From Nepenthes gracilis (Eukaryota; Streptophyta; Magnoliopsida; Caryophyllales; Nepenthaceae), in assembly GCA_033239525.1 (NCBI GenBank), contig BSYO01000025.1:2762001-2826000 (forward strand): DNA of 64,000 nt. The letters run 5' to 3'. A program made the translations under genes and the position numbers. The number at the start of each line of letters is the position of its first letter. The stretch's first letter is position 1. The notes beneath the pieces are model-generated. The model did not search any database. It worked only from the letters and a program-made list of their open reading frames with translations, and was not told the origin of the DNA. Below, in pieces: positions 8,603 through 19,027 of the stretch.

Positions 8603-11600
8603 AGCCATGGTGTATTAGATAGCGATAATTATTGTTCGATGAATACTTTAAAAATATGTATCTGCATTTAATTACACTAATTGATTTTAATAACCATATA
8701 AATTTATAGGTTGGTATAAATCATAAAATTAAAACTAACATTTTACCTAATTGATTAGCTTTTTAATATACTTGTATATTAATAGAGTATGAGAGTCATA
8801 TTGATCAAATATGTATGAATTTGATTCTTAAAATATTTTATTTATAAATAATTATTTCATAGATTATTATATGACATGGGTCAATACATGCACGGTGCAT
8901 GGGCTGTAAGACCACTCTTAAACATTCACCTAACAACATATTTTAAATTTATTAGTTTATTGATTGAATAAAAAGCTGATAGGATATTAACCAATAATAT
9001 ATATACATATATCTCTTAAATTGGATTAATTAATCACCTTATTTAGGATATTATAGAATGATTTTGATTTATTTATTAGAATAATTATGTAATTATCAGT
9101 TTGTTATTATCTCTACTAATATCATTTTTTCCCTCTTCAGAGGTTATTTTTTAGTTTTTTGGTTTCATTTTTTTTATTTGTCGAGTTATTATTTGCCAAA
9201 GTTTTTTATCTATTTAGTCTTCATTTTCAACCAATCATAGCTATTTTGATGAACCAAATCTTGTGATGATCTATGATCTAACGGTGTAGGGTGACAATTG
9301 CGATATGTGATATAATTAGATTATTTTAATTTTTATTAATGTTTTTTCACCCCACTTTGAAAATTATATAAAGCTAATTCAGTATTTAAATAATTTTATC
9401 TAATGCAGAAGAAAGATTTTTTTTTTTTACTTAACCATTTGAAAATAAAATCTAAATAACTAGTATTTTCTATAAATTTCTATGGATTTTTCTAAGAAAT
9501 TTCAATTTAGATATCTTTTTTTAAAAAAAAAATATTTTAAATGTACTATACTATAAATTACAAATCAGCATTTTTTAAAAAATACTTTAAATATATATAT
9601 ATATATATATCACCTGCAGTATTATGTATTTATATATTGAGCAAACCCGTTGTATGAAATTGCATCCAACTCGCATTGTTTCTCATTTTGATTTTGAGTA
9701 CATAGAGGGGATCATCACAGGATGTGTGACTGAGATGTATACGAGTTTTTTAAAAATATTTTTAACTATAAAAATTTTATCTTATTTATTTAGACTATTA
9801 AAATTATAAGATAAATCTAATATATTTTAAGATATTATTGTCACTTATTTATATGTATAGTTTATTTATGGATGAGTATTTCATATATATAATCTGTTAT
9901 ATATATGTTGTTTAAAACTTATATAATTATGATTTCAATTTTCAAAAAAATTATGTTGCTAAAGATCTTAAATTTGATGGTCCTTATGCCAAAGATATTC
10001 TCTTAGACGAAGATGTTTGTATTTGGATGATGACTTAATACCAACCTCATGAAAACCTTATATTCTTTGAGAAAATTAAACTATGTGAAAATACTCTTCA
10101 ATGTAACCCTAACTTTAAGAGATCGTAATCAATAAACCACCATTTTCGCTCAATAGGCCAAAAATACCTGACTCGTTAATTTATCTGATAAATTATTCGT
10201 AACTCTTGCAGACCGTGTTGGATTAAATGTATTCTGGATTATAGCAATAAACATGTCTAAAGTGGCTCATTTTATATCAAAAAAAAGTCGATATTATTAT
10301 TAATTTTAATTCCCTCCTAACTACTCTGGGTTAGGAGTAGGCCTATTTGGAAAAAGTTATAGATACTCTTTAATATTTTGTATCTGAAATACTTCACTTA
10401 ATATCAACAGTATAATTAGATTTTGACTGTATTTATTGTATATTTGAGACTCTTATATTTGAGACTCTTGAAGAATATTTTTTATTTTTTGTTATGTATG
10501 AAAAGATAATTATAATTGTTTAAAGTTTTAGAATAAATCCATTTCATTATAATTATAAATGATGATTAAAAAAGATTAAAGACGCCAACATATCTCCATG
10601 CTGGGAACCTACGAGGAGAAAATTGAATTCGTGTCCATGTAGAAAAAACATACCCTTTAACTTTAGTTATGGCTATATAAAATAAAAAAATATTGCATAT
10701 ATATATATAACTAAGTATTTTTTAAGATTTATATCTATTGTTTAAAAAATAATAAAAAATATTGAAATTTGGGCAGTGTATCTTTTCTTTTGTCATCGTG
10801 TCTGATTCTATTAAATTTAAAATTTTAACCATATTAATTTATAGAAAATCATATATATATTTTGACTAAGTCTTATAAAAAAACAAAAAAAAGCTACTAT
10901 AATATTATCAGAAAATTTAAAAAATTAAATACTGCCGTAAAATCTTAATCTAATGGTCACCTATCCTTGCATAAGAGCCCCATGAATGATCAGCCAATAA
11001 AAGGATAAATTATATAATATTTTGAGAACAATATATAATGTTATATTATTAAAAATATGTGCTAGACTTGATTAATTATCATTATATATAAAAAATATAA
11101 TATATAATAATATTTAATATTATCGAGTAATATAATACTATTTAAATATTAGATTTTGTTCCATGGGAGGGATTTCTTTCTTTCTTCATAAAATCTTGGC
11201 TCGACAAATTGATGAGGAGTTAATATTATCGGTTGTCAATAAGAGACGCTAAAATACAATTCTCTATCTCTACACTATCTAAGCTCCTCCACATATTTGG
11301 CTCTCGAGTTGTAACAGTTTTTAGTCAATTTTGTATATTCGTTATTGATCTATCTTTTCAATTAGAAAGCAGTAACTCTGATATGAATTTGGCTGGATCA
11401 GAGGTGTCAATTTTATATCTTCACTATCGATCTGTCATTCCATTTGGATAAATATTAACTTTACTATTGATCTGACTATATCTATAAGTTATTGTATTTA
11501 TATCTTTATTTTTGATCTGTTATTCTAATTGAGAGGCACTGATTTTATCATGGACTCAATTGAATTTAAAAAGTGTTAAATTTATTTATTTATTGTCAAT

Positions 11601-12241
11601 TTATTGTTTTAATAAAAAAATCACTAGTTCTGTTATGGACTCAATTAAATCTAAAAAATGCCTATTTGGGTGCTTGCCTTAAGGCTAACCATTCTCTTGA
11701 TATCTTCCTAGAGCTTGGCATCCGAAGATTTTAAAAATTTATTTCCTGATGCTTACTTATAACTAGTTAAATCAGTTTGATTTTAATTTCTAATTTTGCC
11801 AAACATGTTAAACTAGTTTGGTTTTAAATAAATAATTCATAATTCAGTTACTTAAACTATAAATATCTCTACTTAGATTTAAGTTACTAAAAAAAAAGAA
11901 AGATTAAAGTTCAATTCAAAATATGGTGTTATATTCAAATAAATAAAACAAATCTTAAGAAAATTAATAAATAATAATCAAATCAAGTTATAAAATACAT
12001 TTAGGACTCGTGTAAATTTAATCAGCAGCCTAGTCTTTTTCTAAAAGATAGCCATTCGTCATTTTCTTTACCTTTGATATTAATCCTCCACGTTTTTCCG
12101 ACGTCGTTCTGGAAGTTTCAAATTGATGGGTATCATTACTCGTAACCACCCATAAATAAAAATACCTGGTACAGCTGTCATAATGTAAATAAAATACTGG
12201 TACAGCTATATATGCAATTGTAAACTTAAGCATATACACCA

Positions 12242-12301
<60 letters not shown>

Positions 12302-12413
12302 TAGCAGGGAAGGAACCATTAAAAATTAAATGGGGAGAAATAATAAAAATATTTTCCATTCTTACTTTTCTTAATATTATTAACTTTATTTTGATATAAA
12401 ATTTATATGGTAT
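8603..12413. repeat. Thaumatin-cluster flank copy a, AT-rich, no gene
   Basis: 8603-9400 matches the upstream flank of the intact genes (for example gtgatgatctatgatctaacggtgtagggtgacaatt near 9262 corresponds to about 26725 and 49080). 11160-12120 matches 38990-40020 (GGGAGGGATT, cttcataRRatct, TTTAGT landmarks). 12300-12413 matches 44100-44225 and 49270-49372. An (AT)n run lies near 9590-9611. Short ORFs here have no recognisable motif. The interval ends exactly where the second retroelement starts. Confidence 0.7.
12242..12302. repeat. (TTA)n microsatellite, about 20 units
   Basis: Uninterrupted ATT/TTA run of about 61 bp. The paralogous place near 44075-44097 has only a few units, so the locus expanded in this copy. 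Confidence 0.95.
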
Positions 12414-13455
12414 TGTTGCGTTCTGGATCTCGGGGACCACGTGCAACACAAGTATTTGTGAGTGTAAGATGTGAAAAATGAGAGATAAAAACTGAGTTTA
12501 CGTGGAAAGCCTCCCCTTAAATGAGGAGGAAAAATCACGAGGTTCTGAGCCTTTGAAAATACTTTACTATTATGTGAAAGTCTTTACAAAGTATAAGCTT
12601 TTTGGGTGGATTTCTTCCTTGTCTCTTATTTTGTACTTCTCTTCTTAGAAAGTTCTCTCGTTGGGAAGCTTTGTCGCCTTTCTATTCCTTCTTGTTAGGA
12701 AGAGAGGAAGAAGGACCCAAGAGAGAGTCCTGAGGCATGAGCCTCTACTGGGTATTTATAGAAGAAATTCTGCCGTTGGGGAGAAGACACGTAGCAGCCG
12801 GTGGATGGCCGAGAGGCTCTCCACTGTCCCATTGGTCGCATTCAATGCTGCTGGTGTATGCAGGGTATCACGCGGCTGGCGCCTCCAGTAGGGCCTGAGC
12901 GTGTCAGGCGTATAGACTCTAGGCGTCAGTCTTGATTTTACTAGGCGTGCTCTGTGGAGACGGCGTCTGGTAGTGGTTGTAGATTCCTTAGAAATCGGTG
13001 AAGTTGCTTAGTTGGCGCTCTCGGCCGTGTATGAGATAGTCCTTGTCCTTGCGCGGCGTGCCTTGTTTCCTTGTGAGTTCACGGACTCGTTGGAGAAGGC
13101 AGCTCTCGGATACCAACTGTCTTTTGGAGGATCTTTGATCCTTCGTGGAGAGTGCTCAGGTCTCTTCTTGACTTCTTAGATTGTTCTGAGGCCTGATGGA
13201 ACTCCTGGGGTTCTCGGGTTTCTTCTTCTGGTCCTCGTACCTGGATGTCGTCTACTACTTGCGATGTCCTCGAGCTCCTTCTGGTTAAAGGGGCCTCTCG
13301 AACCTTTGTCGTAACTTTGGCTTTTGGGACACTAGCCTGTGTTTTGGGCCTCTTGGGCCGTCTAGCCCTCTTGATTCATGGACACATTTCTGGGCTTTTT
13401 ACTTGGGCCTTTTCTTTGAGCCGTATTTTATGGGCCATTGTATTGAGATCCAATA
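12414..13455 (-). repeat. 3' LTR of element 2
   Basis: Begins (plus strand) tgttgcgttctggatctcggggaccacgtg and ends gatccaata, aligned with the right LTR over its full length with scattered substitutions. Contains a minus-oriented TATAAATACC at about 12751-12760. The terminal base pattern has decayed from caaca to caata. Confidence 0.9.
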
Positions 13456-13466
13456 TATCCCCCCAT
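13456..13466 (-). other. Polypurine tract of element 2
   Basis: Minus-strand CATGGGGGGATA abuts the start of the 3' LTR, the expected site of plus-strand priming. Confidence 0.7.
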
Positions 13467-13830
13467 GCCAAAGGGTTCGAGGTCCTTGACCGTTTGGCAT
13501 GAAGTCACTGCCCCTCCTAGGAGGTTGATTTCTTCTTGCTCTGGTTTATCCGTGCGTGTGTTGTAACTTGAAAGGGACGTTCCTGGGCAGGCAAGAGTAT
13601 GACTGTCCGCGTCCTGGCCTAGGCCTTTTGCAGCGGTAGTCCGAGTACATGTATGTCCTCGGAATGAACGTGGCGCTAGGCTTGGTGGAGGATTGTCCCA
13701 TGGCTTCTTCTGAGTCCGAGACCTTTCCAACGCCGTCGTTTGGGTTTCTGCAGGGTATTAAATGCTGAAGTGATGTGCTGACAGGCGTCTTGGAAAGGCA
13801 AGGCCATCATTTATCTGTGACGAACTGCTG

Positions 13831-13888
13831 GGCGACACGTGGCGAGGGTAATGAGTGCGCCTTTTTCAAATTTCAGGAGTATTTAAAG
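13831..13888 (+). promoter_or_regulatory. Putative promoter of antisense ORF 2: G-box and TATA
   Basis: gcgacacgtggcg with CACGTG at 13836-13841, then tatttaaag at 13880-13888, a strong TATA box about 40 bp downstream. The candidate start codon lies about 160 bp further on. The arrangement parallels 277-310 of element 1. Confidence 0.55.
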
Positions 13889-14045
13889 GCCTTCTCGTCC
13901 CGACCCTTCATTTCTACTTCTGCTTTCCGTTTTCTTCTCCAAGTGTCGAGACCTTGGTCCTTCTCTTGTTGAAGTTTTCTTTGTTCTTTTGCCCTTACTT
14001 TTTCGACGTCCATGGACCCCCGGAGTGAGGGGCATTGCCTCTACG

Positions 14046-15770
14046 ATGACGCTCGATAGGCTCAAGGAAATTCGACAACGATATCGGATCCCTGAGTCCG
14101 TGGCCATGATGATTCCTGAGTCGCACGACAGGGCGTGGTGCCCTCACGATGGCTTCATCACCGTCTATGAAGTTCACCTCAAAGGTAGGCTACGGTTTCC
14201 TGTGCCAGAGGAGCTTTACGACATCATGAGGGCACTTGGAGTCCCCCTTGCCAGGCTCCAGCCAAATGCAGTAAGGTATTTGGTGTTTTTGTGCGTTTTC
14301 TTCCGGTACCAGAAGAAGCTCTTGAATGTCCTTACGGTCAAGGTTATGTTTTGCTTTACACATAACCTTGACTGGATCACAATGACCCATCGCCCGGACT
14401 TTTCCTTGATGTGCGGGGGGAATCCGGACTCCACGAAGCGATGGAAGGATAAGTTCTTCTTCCTTGGCGTTCATGAGCATTGGGCCGTTCCCATTGGCTG
14501 AGGGAAAGTGGCTAGCTAGAATAGCTCTGATCCTTCGAAGGAGGAGAGAGAGAGCGTGAAGGAGTTCACGGACTTGGTGCTAGCCAATCTCGGAGGCTTT
14601 TACCTAAATAATCGCAATATCTGGTTGTCGTCCGAGAATTTTGAGAAGGCGAAGTGGGAACCACGGGCCAAGGCCTCTGCTGCAGCTCCTCCCGAGAAGT
14701 CCAAGAAAAAGAGGCCGAGGAGGAGAGCGGAGCCACTGAGGATTGAGGGTCCTGCAGACTGCTCGGAAAAGAGCCTTTCGGCCGAGAGTTCGAAATGTCT
14801 AGCGGCCGTTGTTGAGCTCCCTTCCTGTGATGATGATGATGATGATGATGATTTCAACATCGATGATTTGGGCGACGATGATGTGATTGCCCCTCTGTTT
14901 AAGAGGTCGAAGACTGGTACTTTACCAGAGTCCTCGGGGACTGAAGATTTCGCCCCTGTCTCCGCAGCTGATCCTCTTACTGACTCCTCAGTGACGATTG
15001 TACAGATTGTGGAGCTCCCGACGCCCGCGCCTCCCAGTGATGATTCCGTTCCCGGAGTTCCCATTGATTTGCCTGGTGACGTCTCGGACAGGATGGATCA
15101 CCCTTCTGAGGACATAGGAGGCGGGAAATCCGCCATGGAAGCTGAGGGGGGAACGACAGCTGAGATGGTCCGAGAGGTGGTGGAGGCTGAGGAGTTCGGC
15201 GTCGCTGACCTGATGTCCCTTGATCCTTCTGAGTATCCCCTTGCAGTCCAAGCTGATCAGCCGTTCGGGCTTCCTGGGGATGCCAACGTTGGGGCAGGCT
15301 CCTTAGTGCCTTTTATAGGTATGGAGCTTGTGCCCGAGGAGGCACTTGCGGCGCCTGAGAGTGACCCGCAAGGGTCTGAGACCCCTGGGGAGCACGGCTC
15401 AGGGCATGACCCTCTTGTTTCTAAGGTAACCCACCGTTTCTTCCTTTGCCTTTTTTCCGGTTGCCTGTGCCTTGATAGGCTTTTCTGTTTGCAGCTCCAG
15501 GGTTTGATTGGAGGCCTTAATGAGTTGGTGAGAGAGGTCGCCCAGTCCCGTTCAGAAATGGAGTCGTCGAGGACCGCTCGGGAGGCTGCGCAACAGGCTG
15601 AAGCGAAGCTGGCTGAATCAGAGAGGAAAGTTGCCTCTTTGGAGGACAGCGTCAACCTTCTGCGTCTTCAGCAGGACCTCCTCCGGGATATAGTCCTCAA
15701 CCAGGAGGAGAGGTTGAGGAGGTCCGTGCAGACCGCGGAGATGGCACCATTATTGAACAGCAAGTACTAG
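14046..15770 (+). pseudogene. Antisense ORF of element 2 (Transposase_28-like, NLS, acidic tract, coiled coil)
   Basis: One frame from ATG 14046 to 15770, interrupted only by TGA at 14499 and TAG at 14517. The N-terminal 80 residues (FITVYEVHLKGRLRFPVPEE, RALGVPLARLQPNAVRYL) look like Pfam Transposase_28. After the stops come KSKKKRPRRR (14700-14730, a classical basic nuclear-localisation type motif), an Asp run (14828-14852), a long acidic Ser/Pro-rich linker, and a C-terminal coiled coil from about 15500 (SRTAREAAQQAEAKLAESER). A GT-AG intron of 69 bp probably lies at 15426-15494. It opposes gag and sits between the gag remnant and the 3' LTR. Nuclear and regulatory roles are inference only. 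The frame is otherwise well kept for about 570 codons. Confidence 0.75.
15426..15494 (+). other. Probable intron in antisense ORF 2 (GT-AG, 69 bp)
   Basis: gtaacccacc after ttctaag, T-rich interior, and cttttctgtttgcag at the 3' end. Length is a multiple of three and contains no in-frame stop, so both spliced and retained forms stay in frame. Position immediately before the coiled coil matches the 73-bp intron of element 1. Confidence 0.6.
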
Positions 15771-15911
15771 GAGGGCATTCGCATGTGTCGCATTTTTTTT
15801 GCGACGCGATGCCTAGTACCTTGCTCTTAGCTTTGAACGTGTGATCCTTTTAGGATTCTCTAACCTTTTAACTTCTCGGGTTTCTCGGCGTTGGATATAG
15901 TTGTCGAAATT

Positions 15912-16604
15912 CAACCTCTGGGGCCGCTCGACCTCTTGGGCCGCTCGGGCCCAGCCGAGTTTTTGGAGTTTGACCTCCGGGGCCACTCGAGCCCAGCCGA
16001 GTTTTTAGAGTTTGACCTCTGGGGCTGCTCGGGCCCAACCAAGTTTTTGGAGTTTGACCTCTGGGGCCGCTCGGGTACAGCCGAGTTTTTGGAGTTCGAC
16101 CTCTGGGCCGCTAGGGCCCAACCGAGTTTTTAGAGTTCGATCTCTGGGGCCGCTCGGGCCCAGCCTAGTTTTTGGAGTTCGACCTCTGGGGCCGCTTGGG
16201 CACAGCTGAGTTTTTGGAGTTCGACCTCTGGGGTCGCTCGGGCACAGCCGAGTTTTTTGGAGTTCGACCTCTAGGGCCGCTCATGCACAGTTGAGTTTCT
16301 AGAGTTTGACCTCTCGGGCCGCTCGGGCCCAGCCGAGTTTTTGGAGTTCGACCTCTGGGGCCGCTCGGGCACAGCCGAGTTTTTTGGAGTTTGACCTCTG
16401 GGGCCGCTCGGGCATAGCCGAGTTTTTGAAGTTCGACCTCTGGGGCTGCTCGGGCACAGCCGAGTTTTTTTGAGTTCGACCTTTGGGGCCGCTCGGGTAC
16501 AACCGAGTTTTTAGAGTTCGACCTGTGGGGCCGCTCGGGTACAGCCGAGTTTTTGGAGTTCGACCTCTAGGGCCACTAGGGCACAGCCGAGTTTTTGGCT
16601 TTGA
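15912..16604. repeat. 42-bp minisatellite, about 16 copies
   Basis: Unit of the form gagtttttggagttcgacct followed by ctggggccgctcgggcacagcc. Sixteen occurrences of the cagccgagttttt-type core were counted from about 15955 to 16586, spaced 41-44 bp. Period is 14 codons so spurious repeat ORFs appear on both strands. It sits in the 3' UTR position of the gag side, as does the 40-bp array of element 1. Confidence 0.95.
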
Positions 16605-16919
16605 GTTGTGAGTTGCCTTGTTGTTGATGAGGGAGCATGAGAATACATGAAAATAGACATAATGAAGGGACGCTTTAATTCATGTATACGAGTTACATTG
16701 GGAGGCCTCCATGGCCATTTTGAACCCTCACGTTACATTTGTCCGCACGGTTGAGTCTTGGCGTCTTCCTCGTTGCTCCCCCGCTGACCATGGCTTTTTG
16801 ACAGTTCTGCCCTGTGCTGGCCTTTATGGAGTTGGTGCGTATAGCCCCCCAGTCGATGGTCAGGCGTGCTCCGCGCCCATTATGGCTTTGCCTCTAGAGT
16901 TGCGTGATTAATTGCGTCC

Positions 16920-17654
16920 TGCTATTTCGGGGCCATGCCTAGGTCGTGGCAAAAAACGGTCGAGATAGCCTCCCATTACCAGCCGCTCGATTTCTGCCTA
17001 GAGCTTTCTGCAATCCTCGGTGTCGTGGTCGTGATTACAGTGATAATGGCAGTATTCCCACTGGTCACCCCCTTCTGGGTTCTTCAACGCCTTGAGCCAT
17101 CTCAAGAACTCTTCGTCCCGGATCTGCCTCAGGATGTTGGTGAGCGACTCAGTGAGGGCAGGTAGGCCTGATGGCCTTTCTCCTCCAAGGACCATCCGTT
17201 CGGGCTCGTTTTGTCTGGACGGTCCATGGGTCTTCGGTTGGACACCTACCCTTCTTTTTCCTTCCCCCTGTCCTCGGGGGCAGGGGTCTTCTCTTCCTCC
17301 CGGCTGGCTGGCTTCACCGATCTTGGGTCCGAAGATCATCTTCCAGAGCCCCTTCTTTGTCGGGGCCTGGGTCATGGACTTCTTCTTGTTGAGGTAGTCT
17401 CTCAACTCACCAGGAGCTCGCGCAGCTTGTCTCTCCTGGGGCTCTGCTGGCCGCAAACTTTCGGGGTAGGCTCCCCTAAACTGCTCATCCACCCTCTTGC
17501 GGAGGGTGCGGATTGGTCTTGAAAGACCATCCACTTTCTCCAATAGCTTGCGCACGCTAGTGCCGGGGCTACCACTCATCTTGCCGCTTAATGGGAGGTA
17601 CCTGTCGAAGGGTCCCATCTCCCGGGTGGACGTGCTGTCTTGTCTGCTCACCAT
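16920..17654 (-). pseudogene. Gag remnant of element 2 with zinc-knuckle-like end
   Basis: From a Met at 17654 (MVSRQDSTSTREMGPF) the frame stays open to 16998. It has a basic, Pro/Gly-rich middle, then SLTNILRQIRDEEFLRWL, then a knuckle-like CHYHCNHDHDTEDCRKL. After one stop (TAG) the same frame gives AEIERLVMGGYLDRFL, usual just after this region in plant Ty3 gag. The large capsid core seen in element 1 (LKGDARIWF type) is absent. Internal deletion has fused gag ends and removed all of pol. Confidence 0.75.
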
Positions 17655-17712
17655 CTTTGGAGTGCTTGTTGTTCTGTGATGGTAGGGAGTTTGTGAGCTT
17701 TTTGTCACGATT

Positions 17713-17729
17713 CCCATAGACGGAACCAA
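17713..17729 (-). other. Primer-binding site of element 2
   Basis: Minus strand TTGGTTCCGTCTATGGG immediately follows the 5' LTR end ACGCAACA. Confidence 0.7.
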
Positions 17730-18771
17730 TGTTGCGTTCCGGATCTCGGGGACCACGTGCAATACAAGTGTTTGTGAGTGTAAGATGTGGAAAAGGAGAG
17801 ATGAAAATCGGGTTTACGTGGAAAGCCTTCCCTTAAATGAGGAGGAAAAACCACGAGGCTCTGGGCCTTTGGAAATGCTTCACTATTACGTGGAAGTCTT
17901 TACAAAATACAAGCTTTTTGGGTGGATTCCTTCCTTTTCTCTTATTTTGTACTTCTCTCCTTAGAAAGTTCTCTCGTTGGGAAGTTTTGTCGCCCTTCTG
18001 TTCCTTCTTGTTAGGTAGAGAGGAAGAAGGACCCAAGAGAGAGTCCCGAGACATGAGCCTCTGCGGGGTATTTATAGAAAAAATTGTGCTGCTGGGGAGA
18101 AGACACGTGGCAGTCGGCGGGTGGCCGAGAGGCTGTCCACTATCCCATTGGTCGCATTCAATGCTGCTGGTGTGTGCAGGGTATCACGCGGCTGGCGCCG
18201 CTGGTAGGGCCTGAGCGTGTCAGGCTTATAGACTCTAGGCGTCGATCTTGATTTGACTAGGCGTGCTCTATGGAGACGGCGTCTAGTAGTGGTTGCAAGT
18301 TCCTTGGAAATCGGCGAAGTTGCTTAGTTGGCGCTCTCGGCCGTGTGTGAGATAGTCATCGTCCTTGCGCGGCGTGCTTTGTTTCCTTGTGAGTTCACGG
18401 ACTCATTGGAGAAGACAGCTCTCAGATACCAACTGTCTTTTGGAGGATCTTTGATCCTTCGTGGAGAGTCCTCGGGTCTCTTCTTGACTTCTCAGACTGT
18501 TTTGAGGCCTGATGGAACTCCTGGGGTTCTCGAGCTTCTTCTTCTGGTCCTCGTACCTTGATGTCGTCCACTACTTGCGATGTCCTCGAGCTCCTTCTGG
18601 TTAAAGGGGCCTCTCGGACCTTTGTTGTAACTTTGGCTTTTGGGACACTAGCCTGTATTTTGGGCCTCTTGGGCCGTCCAGCCCTCTTGATTCGTGGACA
18701 CATTTCTGGGCTTTTTACTTGGGCATTTTCTTTAGGCCGTATTTTATGGGACCTTATATTAGGACCCAACA
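17730..18771 (-). repeat. 5' LTR of element 2
   Basis: Minus strand starts TGTTGGGTCCTAATATAAGG at 18771 and ends CGCAACA at 17730. Full-length match to 12414-13455. Canonical TG...CA ends are kept here. Confidence 0.9.
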
Positions 18772-18776
18772 AGTAT

Positions 18777-19027
18777 AAAAAAGATTGCCAGATATATTAT
18801 AATATATATGGTATGTAAATTTTAAATAAACATTTTAATTTAAATTTCTATTTATTTTTTGGACTTAGAGTGCATTAATTAATTTCACATCTTTGTGTTG
18901 GGGAACTTAGCCCCAATAGGTCATGGTCAAAGCCATGGCCTTAGGGCAAACCACCAACAACACCATAAGCTCTTCTGTCTTCTTTTCTGGTCAGTGGAAA
19001 AACAATTGAGAAGAAAATTAATATTAA
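18777..19027. repeat. Cluster flank between element 2 and solo LTR
   Basis: 18782-18850 continues the paralogous flank seen at 49380-49450 (gattgccagatata, ggtatRtaaattttaaataaacatttta). 18895-19019 (caaaccaccaacaacaccataagctc and following) also occurs at 44300-44410 and 22580-22650. The last part may be a decayed end of a thaumatin-like copy (minus-strand GGTGGTTTGCC versus GGCGGGTTGCTCC in the gene), but this is weak. Confidence 0.6.

Larger units (their letters stand above)
12414..18771 (-). mobile_element. Non-autonomous Tat-like LTR retrotransposon, 6.36 kb, flanked by TSD
   Basis: Two near-identical 1042-bp LTRs (12414-13455 and 17730-18771) bound it. On the minus strand: 5' LTR, PBS, gag remnant, no protease, RT, RNase H or integrase, a 42-bp minisatellite, an antisense ORF, a G-rich polypurine tract, 3' LTR. 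Flanking 5-mers are ggtat (12409-12413) and agtat (18772-18776), one mismatch. The paralogous unoccupied site occurs near 49368-49372 in the context ttatacggtatgaaaatattgccaga. The copy must have used enzymes supplied in trans. Confidence 0.9.

Noticed and set aside
12661..12891. 76-codon ORF (and its partner near 18000)
   Set aside because: Inside the LTRs of element 2; not conserved as a frame between the two LTRs.
15891..16502. Repetitive proteins of 65-80 residues on both strands
   Set aside because: Produced by the 42-bp minisatellite whose period is divisible by three; no start context and no homology.
16998..17522. Several overlapping plus-strand ORFs rich in Pro/Ser/Leu
   Set aside because: Shadows of the minus-strand gag remnant, which ends in a zinc-knuckle-like motif.
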